Source: Augochlora pura (taxonomy: Eukaryota; Arthropoda; Insecta; Hymenoptera; Halictidae). From it: a stretch of DNA of 64,000 bases. Of this stretch, positions 40,101-51,700 are shown one piece after another. The stretch spans positions 25,605,640 through 25,669,639 of the forward strand of contig NC_135781.1 of NCBI RefSeq assembly GCF_028453695.1, given 5' to 3'. The translations under genes and the position numbers were made by a program. How positions within the stretch are numbered: position 1 is the stretch's first letter; each line of letters begins with the position of its first letter. The notes beneath the pieces are model-generated. The model saw only the letters and a list, made by a program, of their open reading frames with translations, ran no database searches and was not told the origin of the DNA.

Positions 40101-43100
40101 TCCCGGATAACCGGTCATTACGGCCGCGTACGGAATCGAAAGAAAGTCCCGCCGGGAGAGCCCTCGTATCGACGCGGGCAACCCGTTCGGATCAATTCCC
40201 CTGACCCGCCGCAACTTTTATCTTATAAACCGCTAAATTATGTGGCCAGCCACCGGTAACGTCGCTGGACGATCGACCGTGAGACCGTACACTATCTTCG
40301 AAAAGAAGTGCTTGAAAAGTGAATCAATGGGATCGCGAGATCGGCGATTGACAGTTTCGAATCTCTCAATGAATCAATCGGTAGCCTCTGCGACTTCTTT
40401 GGAAAGCTAATCACCGATTTCAGAAGTAGGGTTAACGCTGAATTTACCGTATCGGTCGGAACAACCGTTTCCACGTGTTGTATACGAAAAGATTAGAAAA
40501 CGATCGATCACGTCGTCCACGTTCTAATAAACGTTGCGGAGAGTCTAGATAACTACTGAGATGGCCGATAAAAGTCATCGCGTTTTTCTGTATTAACATT
40601 TCTTGAGAAAAATGACAACAATTCACTGGCCAATCGAATACTTTAATGTTCGGTAGGTTTAGCGTTAAAATCGTTCTGAACTCGGATGCTTACGGTTTCG
40701 ATCGACCGGTTTCCGGAAAGGGTAGCAGGGAGAAGAGGTAGCCTAAACCGATAGAAACAATGCCACACGGGACGCCGGGCCGGAGAGTTAAACGGCGGAA
40801 CGGGGTAAAAGAGAAAGTGGAATATTAATCCATTTAACAAACTCATTATCGATGAGATATATCGAACGTTTACCGTGCGCGTCGGCGCGGCGGCGCGAAC
40901 GTGCTCCTCCTATCCCGGGGGAACCCCGGTAATATTAGCGGGTTGGCACCCCTGCGGCTTGATTTACGGCCAAGCACTAACGAGCCTCGGACTGCATCGG
41001 TCGCGGAGAGGTGGTGCGCATCGCTGCAACAGCTCTCGATCGTCGGCGAGCGTTGCAGGATGCGTTGCAATCACCAGCGTCGCTAGAATCTCAAATTTCG
41101 TTGCGGTGTAGATCCTCTCCTCTTTGTTCGGAATGGAGAACCAATCGTATATTGCTTCGGAATTAACATATTAGATGAGACAACAGCCTGAATGGACTTT
41201 CTAACCCAGCTTGCATTGTAATAACTTGTCAGACTTTTTTAATAGACGAAGACTTTCAATATGATCTAATAAGCGTAGGTGTTGTGTACTTTTGTTGGTT
41301 GCAAGAAATTGTAAAGCAAGGTTGTTGTTGTATTAAGTTTATATGTATATAGGTATCCCGCTGGAATTAATTTTCGTAACACGTAAACAGTAACACGTAA
41401 TATATAAGATTAAGTACGAGAAATAAGATTGATTAATTCTTTTTTAAAGTTTAGGTTTTTATAACGCGATGACATGTTTTAATTCCATGTAAAAATGAAG
41501 AAAGTTAATAGACAGCTCTGGTGATTGAGGGTAGATATACGACCGCAAAGGGCGAAACTGAAGACTATTGATACGTTAGCAGCATTGAGAGTTTTAGAGA
41601 CATCTATGTTGTAAACTAGATTTTTACATCATTTTTCATTTTGCTGTCCTTTATACAAGCGTTGCACAGTGCATATGTGTTTTGTATAAGAAATATATTC
41701 TTTTAATTAACCCATAATCGCTTTAAAATTATACAGATTATTGTTTGACATTGTAATCGTATGCATGCGACTAAAGATTGAAATATAATCGACATAAATG
41801 TTCTTCGTGGTCTAACAATTTGTTAGCGGGTATATTATAATATGCTAATCGACGAAGCTGCAAAAGAAATTGTGGTGCAAGAGTAAACAGTAGCAACGTA
41901 GCGTCTTTAGTCCGCAGAGTGGGTAGAAGGAAAGAACAGTACTTCGATCACGATGCTAATAGTTCATTTTAACTATCTGGGCGTGGTGTCCGGTGTGGGC
42001 GTGGCATCGCCGCTCTAGCCGAACCTGGAGCAGTGCCCCAAAGGGCAATCTGCCTGGAACATTCGTTTCGAAGCTTAAATGCTCGACAGAAAGTCATTCT
42101 CGGAAGACAAACAGTGTTTTTATTGCCTTTGAAATTCGAAAAATGCAATAACACGACACGGGGCCCCCGTACCGGCGCCAATGGCCGAGACGCAACACGA
42201 TGAATGCACCGGAGAAGAAAAGAAGGGCAGTCGAGCGGGCCGGGGCCCGGGCCCGACAATATGCCGAACGGAGCGAAAGCTCGAAGCGGGCCGACAACGC
42301 CGGCCCCCGAGGGCTGATTGGACCGTATTTGGTTGTAATTAAGGCACCGGCGGCGGCCATTAGCGACCGCGAAAACGAACAACATTGTTCCGCGGGCGAA
42401 AGGCGAGCCGCGCCACGCCGGCCCATGACGTTCCACGCGTATATCAAATTGCGCAAAGATCCTGTCTTACCCTTTACCGGGCCGGTTCGTAATTTCGTTT
42501 GCGTTGCCGATCGGCTGTGCCTGTCCTTTTATTCTCGGTGGCCGGTTTTTTGCCGGTCTATTGGCGCACACGAAAACGAACGCGGACAAAGGAAATCGCG
42601 AAGGTCGACGGAACCGTTTACCAGCGCATTGTACCGAGTTAACCCGATCTCCGAGTACCTCTCAGTCGCGAAGTTCTGAATCAGAGGGCGGAGCAATTAC
42701 ATTCTAAACGTCTTAGTGCTGGTGGGGGTTGCCCGGTAACCAATCGGACGTCGAACACTTCGGCCTAGACAACTCGTCACATTCTTGCAAAGCGACGGAA
42801 GCTGGACCCATTAGACACGGCGACGGTTGAAACTCCTAGTTTAGTACCAAACGAATTCCCACTGGCCCGCGTAGTCAAGCTGCGCGACGACAATGCCTCG
42901 CGACTGTTGTAATTGGCAGCGAGGGCATCCGACCGCGGCGGGGAGGGGGCCGCCGCGCCGATACAGAATGAAGAGATTTACAATGTTCCTGGCCGTAAAA
43001 TAATCAATAAAATCTGCGCAATGTAAAGAAACGGACGTGCGGCGGTGATTTAGTATGCGGAGCGGCCGGCTCCGCTATTCTCTCGTCCGTCTCCCTCCCG

Positions 43101-43140
43101 CCACGGCTATCCTTAAGGCCCGACTACAGGGCCTGTTGGT

Positions 43141-43170
43141 CAGCTCCGCTCAGCTCCGCTCAGCTCCGCG
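43141..43170 (+). repeat. three tandem copies of CAGCTCCGCT
   Basis: Exact decamer array, last copy ending G instead of T. Confidence 0.9.
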
Positions 43171-43733
43171 AGATCGTTGATCCGGTTCGAACCCGACAAC
43201 AAAACGGCGAACGATCTCGGGCCCGCGGATCGACTACCTGCGCAATTTGTAGCAGCCTTTTGAAATGTGGCCCCCAACCCATTGTCTTCGCGACGCGGTC
43301 CCGAACAGGATGCACTGAATTATGGCGCGGAGATATCGAAACTCCCGGAGAGCAGAAACTTTGTAGAACGGGCTGGCGCGTCGGTGCCGCGATTGCGACG
43401 ATGGAACGCGAGGCGTGGCGGGGCTCTTAGGCGTCTTGTTTCGATGTTTTACGAGGCGCTAAGCATGCCGTGATTGATGACGGGGGCAACCGACGAGGTT
43501 ACGTCAGCGAAACGATCGAAACGGCCGAAAAAATCGACGCGTCCGTTCTGAAATCGACGCGCTGCCTGCTCGAATTCGAAGCCGCCGAGCAGGGTGAACG
43601 CGTTCGGTAATCAGTGTTCAACCCTTTGTTCGTCTACTGTCGAAGATTCGGAACGGGAGTTCCGTATGCTAGGTCAGGTGAACATTGAAACAGTTCAGGT
43701 GCTCAGATACCGTCAACTGTCGCGTCGGAATAG

Positions 43734-44093
43734 ATGAGAGACTGTACGACGGCGGATCTCCATACAAATTCTGGCTTTCCTTTATCCCTTCGTCTACTGG
43801 AAGATTCTCTCAAGTTTCGACGAATCAACGATGCTATTATTCCTGTGGATAATTACGAAAGTTTGGTCGAGAAACGAGGAACGTTCTCAGAGAAATCGTT
43901 AACGCCAGTGCAACCAAACGCGTCAAAATGGCGGACTTCGAGTAGTTTATTTCACACTTATTGGGATTGTAAAGACGATTTTATGAACAGTTATCAGATC
44001 AGACCACAGATTTTGATGTCATATAAAAGTAGTCTGCTCCAATTGCAAGAAATGGAAGCTAAACAGAATGGTCTTCCCTTCTGGAATAATTGA
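43734..44093 (+). CDS. possible small gene or terminal exon, 119 codons, unknown function
   Basis: I do not recognise the family. The frame is intact for 119 residues in a moderately AT-rich stretch, which is unusual by chance. An in-frame TAG lies immediately before the ATG, so either the ATG is the start or GGAATAG is a splice acceptor. An AATAAA follows 5 nt after the stop (44099-44104), which fits a real 3' end. The C-terminal half looks structured and soluble (SKWRTSSSLFHTYW, IRPQILMSYKSSLLQLQ, GLPFWNN at the end). No signal peptide or membrane segment is visible. No neighbour gene helps with function. Confidence 0.5.
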   Translation: MRDCTTADLHTNSGFPLSLRLLEDSLKFRRINDAIIPVDNYESLVEKRGTFSEKSLTPVQPNASKWRTSSSLFHTYWDCKDDFMNSYQIRPQILMSYKSSLLQLQEMEAKQNGLPFWNN

Positions 44094-44098
44094 CCGTA

Positions 44099-44104
44099 AA
44101 TAAA
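44099..44104 (+). terminator. AATAAA polyadenylation signal after the 119-codon frame
   Basis: Canonical hexamer starting 5 nt after the stop codon at 44091-44093. Supports a 3' end here, with a very short 3' UTR. Confidence 0.45.
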
Positions 44105-45699
44105 CCGTATCAAATTGCAACTGCTCCATTTCACTACAAATGCATAGAATCCGCTATTAATTATACTGTATATTTTATTTATGTTTCATTTAAATACACC
44201 ACTTTTACAAAACGTATAATTTACTAAAGAATATTAGAGTATGTATACTTCTTAAACAAACATTTGTTTCAACTGACCAGTTAACTAAAAAGCTAACTGG
44301 CTAATTCAGACATATTTTGTACCAATCCTTGTGCCTGGACAACAAAATACAGTCTTATTGTCTTCAAAGGGCGAACGCTTTAAAACAGAAACTGATAATT
44401 TTTAGTGCTCGATAGTTCTAGCATTAAAGTCGCGGGAAGCCAACAACTTCAGCTAAGGGAAGGAATCTCGCGTTGCCACCGACACTAGGTAATCAAGTCG
44501 TATGGGCGGACCGATCGTCAATGTGAGTAGAGCTTTAGGTTTCTGGTGGGAAATACAGCGAATCGCCGCAGGGTCTTGCAGCAGGAGCCGACTATGGTGA
44601 CGAATTTACGAGCTCCTTACGAGGCTGCCTTCTCCGAGCGTAGCGAGCAATAAAGTACGGGGCCAGAGGATATTCGAAACAATCGGGCCGAGAGGCCAGG
44701 ACCTATCTCCACGCGAAATCCCCGGATCAAATTTAAAATTGATTTATGGGTGATCGCGCGCCGACCTTCGGCTTCTCCACCCTCGCTCCTCGTTCCCGGC
44801 GATCGCGTTCTTCGGACTTCCTGTTGCATCGAGACTTCGGAAGATTAACACCCCCGAGTGTCGTGTCGCACGCATTTCAGTGGCGGCATTATATTTTTAC
44901 AAGGTTTATTCTTTTCGCGACACGCGATCCTCGACGCCGGCCTTCGAAGCATAAATGACGACAACGACATCGTTCTTCTCGAATAACCCACGTGGCAGAT
45001 GCAACGCAATTTTTGTATCAGATCGAGACACGAACAACTTCCTCTTTTCACCAGACATTTATTTCGACTCACACTGTTTTATTTCATTTTATTTATTTTA
45101 GACTCTTATTCATTGAAAGCAAAAATCCGCTTGTCTCGGTGATCGATAGCAGGTAGATACGAGCAATGAATGCTACCTAGCTGCATCGGAAGTTATTTAT
45201 CACTCGACCTAATAATTTGCCGCCGATGAACTCCTTCATTTGTTTATAAATTTATCATCTGTATTCGCTTTCTAAAAGATTCGGGAATTGAATCGTTCGA
45301 AGATGAGGGTCGAGTGCAGCAAACAGGATACTTTTAAATAAGTCTTATATCGTTTATATCTTCGAATCTTTGAACATTCAACAATACCAGCTTCAGTGAC
45401 GCTGATTTTAAATGGTGACAGAAACAAAAGTGTTTCTGAAAGACAGACGAATTTTACGCGACGAGAAATCGTGAAAAGGATCGGAGGAAATCCCTGCCGG
45501 CCGAACATCCCACCGACAGTAATTAAGCAACATGGCGTCCCGGCCGCTTCGTTTCGCGCACCTTCCGCGGCGCTACCTGCCGCGTCGCATTCCCTTCGAG
45601 TGCAAGGAGACTGTTCCTCTCCCAGGATGTGAAGATGCGAAGCATCGAGATCGAAATCCTCCATTGGAGAACTTATTCCGCTCCTACATTCGTTTAATC
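44105..45699. other. intergenic between the small frame and the integrin 3' end
   Basis: Must hold the 3' UTR of the minus-strand integrin gene. Several AATAAA signals on the minus strand occur (for example the complement TTTATT near 45080-45100), but the true site is not determined. A perfect small palindrome, CCAGTTA/TAACTGG, lies near 44277-44300. Confidence 0.45.
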
Positions 45700-45768
45700 C
45701 TATTGCTCGCCGTGGTACACGGGGTTCACGAAGGTCGACGTGGCTTGTCTGTACAATGGGTTGTCCTC
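45700..45768 (-). CDS. Itgbn: integrin beta exon 15: distal cytoplasmic tail with two NPxY motifs
   Basis: Twenty-two codons and TAG: EDNPLYRQATSTF then VNPVYHGEQ. NPLY is the talin site. TSTF and NPVY form the kindlin-type site. The exon was too short to appear as an isolated frame and was found by following the GTAATA donor 76 nt to a TTTTAG acceptor. Confidence 0.92.
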   Translation of the reverse strand, partial: EDNPLYRQATSTFVNPVYHGEQ

Positions 45769-48700
45769 CTAAAATTTCAGTGTTAGTTAAAATGTCTCCA
45801 CGAATTTTTTAGCTCCGAAGAAGATGATATCGTAGATATATTACCCTGTTCCACTTAGCCAGAGCTCTCTCTCGCTCGAATTTCGCGAACTCTCGTTTAT
45901 CGTATATAGTTGTTACTACCCTCCAGATCAGGAGGATGACGAGGCCGAGGAACACCGTGCCTGCCACCAATCCGACAGCAACGCCTGCGGAAAACGATCA
46001 CAAGGTTTATCAGATCTATTAGGTTAAAGAATAAACTGCAAATGTTAATATTATTTGATTATATTATTTCTGATAATATTATTTCTTTGTTTTAAAATGA
46101 TTTATAATTAATAAATAGTCTTCTTTCGTTTCTTAAGACATTAAGGGAGATAAAGGTTTATTTCTCTTTATTTTTGGAAGCTCTCCATAATATACTACTA
46201 TTTATTTTTTTTAAAAAACCATTTAAGGACTTTCATGATCAAAATTGTGCAACTATTCTTGTGAAGAAAATTAATGATTCTGTACTATTACTGTCTTTCT
46301 AACAAAAGAACTACTAAATCAGTCAAAATGTCTGGTTCCTGATCTTCTTTTTATAATTCCTGATATTCTTGAAGTATATATTACTTGATTGATATATACA
46401 GTATAATGTAACTTATACACAGTTTCAATTTTAGGAACACAGGAAATGATAAGCTGTAGTAGCAATACTAACAAACAATAATGACTGAATCTTACAATCT
46501 TAAAGCAATTAAATTCTCCATAATTAACCCTTTACACTCGAAGCCATTTTAACTGTAAAACTAATATAATTTTCCTGGTTTATGGTATTTCTATCTCATA
46601 CGACAAAGTGCATTTTCTGCACATGAAATTGATGTTTGTGACTCGTACCAACAATTTCACTTCTAACAATTTTTTAAATCTAAACTTCGTTAATATAAGA
46701 ATTATTTTGGAACGTGATAAAACAGTGGTTCCTCAGACTCACCACTCGAGTGCAAAGGGTTAATTAGCAGGTATCGCAGAACAATTCCCTATTCCAATTG
46801 TTCTGAAATAATGATGAGTTAGAATCATTATACTCTCTCACCAAAAACGTTAAGTGGCTCGGGACACTGCCTCTTCCGCTGCGCGAGGATATTGAATACT
46901 TGAATGTCCCCTCCGGAACCTTCTCTATGCTGATGATACTTGAAGGTGAAAGTGCATCCAGCGGCACCTGGAGTACGGCAGACTGTAGACGAGGTTGCCA
47001 GATCTTGGACGGAGTCTTCCTCGACGAGGTCCACCTGTGCGCCATATTAAATGTTCACGAAATTCGCGGCGTTCGATATGTTCCACGAATCGATTTGAAA
47101 ATCACTTACCAATTCGATTTCGTGGGGACATGTGTCGCATAATCCGTTCTCCGCGTAAGGGCCGCTGTTGTACGCTCTGCACTCCACGCAGTTCTTCAGC
47201 TCCTCGCACAATTGTCCTGGACAGGTCTGGAATCACGACCATGATCAACCGATAATACCACAGAAACGTTATCTAATCTATTTGTGATATATTTGTAATG
47301 CGTGACGTTGATTTAATATATTAGGAGGGTCACTCGAATGGGGGAACGTTATCCCATTTGGTTCACCAAATTGATTCGATTAGTTGAACCGAAATTAATA
47401 CTTTGACTATCTTTATCTATCCGAAATTAATACTTATGACAAGAGAAGTTAGACGAGAATGTGACCTTTCATTTAATGAAATAATTTATTGGTCCGTATG
47501 TCACTTTCTCTTTTCTGCCATAAATGCACGTTAGAAGATATAATAGGTTATCATAATAATTATATGAGGGATTTTTAGGTAAAATAAATATTTTCTGCAT
47601 TATTGAATGATCCAGAATCTTTAGATTATTACCTTTCTTTACAATTTTAATAAGTTAAAAGAAACGCAATGTTACTTTTAAATAACTTCAAACGTGTTTC
47701 CAGTTTTGTAAAAACAGTGCAACATAAATCTGAATAGATAATTTCGTTAAATACTCGGCGAAACACCCAGGAATAATTCTTGCGTCTAATGAGAACTCGA
47801 ATGTACTAGTTTCGCCGTCGAACGCGTTCGAACGACAGCGTCGGAAGAATATCGCAACGATTGCGGACGAAAGACAAGGATTACGAACCGGACACTCCTC
47901 GCAATACTCTCCCGAGTAACGGATATTGTCCTTCTCCTGGCAATGGCATTTACCGCAGATGCAGTCACCTCGTCCGCTGCACATCTCCGCCATCTCGGTA
48001 CCGCGGGGGAAGCATGTGCTGTTCGACTGCCAGCAGCTGCAGGTTTCGCCGCCCCATCCCGCGTCGCAATTGCAAGTACCGCATTCGCAATTGCCACGTC
48101 CGCCGCAAATCTTGAACAGAAACGCGACGACAGATAGAATAATAGAATCCGCGCGCGAGCGCGGACGCGCGCAATTTATCCGCCGTCCGCTCGGACGCGA
48201 ACGTCCTGCAGGTTTCCATAAAGGGTAGGGTTATACAAGCAACGGATAAACAGCTCCGGGAGACGCGAGCTTCCCTGCAACCCTGACGAATTAGGTTCGC
48301 TCGTTACGAAACGGTCTCTGCATCAGAGAGCAGCCGAACTCCATTAGGTTTCCCGCGGCAGACGAGGTACGATCCTCTCTTTAGTTTGTCCCAGTGGAAA
48401 TTTTGATAATTCATGCATCGGATCTTGCAAAATTGTTGCACCTTTTTGGGAATGTATTGTCCTGCCATGGTTTCGTTTCTCTTCACGTCATAACAGGAGT
48501 AGTAGGTCCATCATCTCTCCTTCTTACACCGTGCTAAGGTAGATGTTTCAATTATCGCGATCGCGGATTAGAATCACAGAGAAGAAATGGCAAACAGGAA
48601 AGTGTTATATACTTTAGGTGTTATATATTTTAACTTTAAATCCGAAATAATTTTCCTGGCTCATAGTATCTCTATTCTATGCAACAAACTGTACTTTTGT

Positions 48701-51700
48701 GCATAGGAAACTGATTCTTGTGACTCATGAATCAGCTTGTCTATTTGATAAACTTTTAAATCTAAATTTTGTTGGTATAAAAATTATCTTAGAACGTGAT
48801 AGAACAATTTTACTGGTGTCTCAGAGTCACCGCTCGAGTGCAAAGTGTTAACTACATTTGTCATAATACTTTCCTTTTTCTACAGATTTTTAATCAGAGG
48901 GCACGATAATCTGTACGGGCACGGTAATTAGTATTCTATTTCAGATCAAGAAACGTACGTACCAACCCTCCGCTGCGGTTGCAGTAGAAATTGTTGCACT
49001 CGCAGTATGTTCCGTAGAAAAGTTGCTTCGGGTCCGGCCGCAGCGTGCACTCGCACACGCCGCATTTGCAAACTCCGTTGCCGCTGCAGATTTCGGTGGT
49101 ATCGTTGTTAGGTTTACACTTGAACAACTCGGCTTCTTTAATCATATCGACGTCGTTACCCCCGCATTCGCAGGTTTTCCCATGGTAACCGTCGTCGCAG
49201 TCGCAAACGCCACATACCATGGTACCATTCCCGCCGCATTCCTGCGAAGCTGGCTCGTACCCCTGCGTTTTCATCGGTTGCGACAGCGACTCGTTAAATT
49301 TGAACGTATCAGATTTCAATGAGAAAGAAGGGTTAAAGAAGAGATAATTATTTTACCGGATGTCCTGGTTGTGCACAGGGACAGTCGCACACGAGAGACA
49401 AGTCGATCCTCAGGCTCTCGTTTATACCTCCAGGTCTTATATAGATGGTTTGCTGCCATTCACTGGGATCCGCTGGACACTCGACTGCCTGTAATAATAT
49501 AAAGGAGAATTAACAAAATAAGTTCTTGTGCAATCTAATTAGACTCGACTACCATTTTCTTATTTATTTTCGTTTCGAAACGAAACGTCAATTATCGATG
49601 AAGGTTTCAATTAAACCGTAACTGCAATACAAAGAGGACGGAAAATTGAGTAAAATACTATAATTAATAAACGAATAAAATATTTTAGGCCAACTGAAAT
49701 ATTCCGAAGAATTTGTTGCATCCATTTTACATAACAAAAGTTAACCCTTTACACTCGGGTAGTGACTCTGAAACGCCACTAAACATTCAATCACATTCTA
49801 AAGTAATTTTTAGATCTTTAAACAAACTGTTGAAAGTCCAACTGGTATATGAGTCGCCAAAATCAATTATATATACACAAAATACAATAAATTATATAAA
49901 ATGAAAATACTATAAATCCAGTATAGTAATACTGGATTTAAAGTTAAAATGGCTTAGAGTGTAAAGGGTTAATTTGTTGTTGTAAATATCGAGAATAGAG
50001 GTGATTCTTGCCATTTTTCTCATAAGAGACCATGTTAAAACCAGTACGAATTATCTGCTCATGGAAATGTTTAAATAGCGCCATTTGTTATAGTGGCAAA
50101 ACGCGCAAACTGTTCAACGATTTAGTATCAACATACTCAGCCAGACGGCGGCGATCGTCAATTCTACTCGAAATGTTAAGCCAGCGCCAGTGAACGTGGC
50201 GGCGAAAGGATGAAACTGCTAAAGAAATTACAGACTGCACCGATAACAAAAGACATTGCCACTGTACGTTTCGCAGTGTATTTTTAGCTTGTTGGTAAAT
50301 TGTTCTACCAGTTTAAATATTTCGCCATTACGCGTAAATGGCGCTATTTGGACGTAATTTTTTCACAGCCAACTTCACACTTAAGCTGCATAATCATTAT
50401 ATATTTGGACAACTGATATAGTAAGTCTTGTTTGTTAAAAATTTTGTTTCATTCTTTGCGATAGTTTTTGTTTACTGATCTATTGCTTCATTTCCACCAA
50501 AAAAAATGAAATGACTTTCTGAACAACCCAGTAGAAACAGCAAAGTGATCTCAACATTTCTGTCTCCTTCGAATTCTTCTCGTCTTCTTCAATTATCAAA
50601 TTCTTGTCAGAAATAAAATTCTTTGTTTCACTAAAAGTATTACCGATCCTGTTTCGACCGATGTACCTTAAACACTAGTTCGAACGACACAATGTCTCCC
50701 ACTCGCAAACCTCCGCATTCACGTCGTTCCTGCATTTCTTTATGTTTGTCCAAACATCGGGAGAAATACTTGAGATCGATGGTCTCTGGTGCATTGTCCG
50801 TTAGCGCCACGGACTGTACCAATTTCTAAAACAATAATCACGAATCCTGTAAAATTTCATTCCAAAACACTTCTAAAACCAGCTTGCAAAACAACGCGTT
50901 AACAATCGTTTCTACCTCGTACTCCTTGCTGATGATCTTCACCAGATTATTAGAGTTCTTGTGGATGATGTCTATGGATGAACCACTGATGCGAGCACTG
51001 AGAGACTTGTAAGACTCAAACTCGTTGCTCGTGATGGCGAAGATGATGTTCACGTTGTGCTCACGTGCCATCTTGTTGATCTGCGTGCAATCAACGAGAA
51101 TTAATATCCATTACATTAACATTCGTTACAATAATGAATTAATTACATTAATTCATCGAAACCAATGCTGACTATTTTAACCCTTCACCTTGTGTATACG
51201 TTGTTAATCAACAAACAGTTGACTACAGTATTTAAAAAAATAAATTATGATTACAAACATTTATATTTTAGAAAGTAAAGTGATATTACTAAATACAATA
51301 TCAATGTAATATTTATCAAATATCATTGTAAAATTTAGAGAACAAGAAACGACTACTACCTTGTAGCATTCCGTACCTCAGTGTCAACTACTCGGTAACG
51401 CGTTCCGTAGCGAAAGGGTTAAAATTAATTATGAAAAATCTGTATACTTGTGCTATGGACGGGTAATCCTGCAAGAGCGAGTACGTGTAGTTTCCTTGCT
51501 CGTCCAGGTGGCACTTGCAATCGTTCGGCTCGATGATACCGGCGAGCTGAGTAAACATCATCGAGTCATTGAACGGAATGACAATAGAATATAATTCAAG
51601 TAAGATTTTCTCGAGCAAGACGCTTCTGGGGAACGTACTCTACCGTCTCCGGCGATATGGGACGTCGCGTCTGTCGAGAAAACGATGAGATGCCTGGCCA

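Larger units (their letters stand above)
36762..43733. other. intergenic, with one microsatellite and candidate regulatory blocks
   Basis: Contains the (GA)26 array, an AT-rich core at 41.1-41.9 kb and GC-rich blocks at 38.1-38.8, 39.5-40.2, 42.1-42.7 and 42.9-43.6 kb. The block at 42950-43040 is a candidate conserved element by its look only. No exon supported. Confidence 0.5.

Noticed and set aside
43141..43200. GGTTCGAACC near 43185 as a possible tRNA B box
   Set aside because: No matching A box at proper spacing and no acceptor stem could be drawn.
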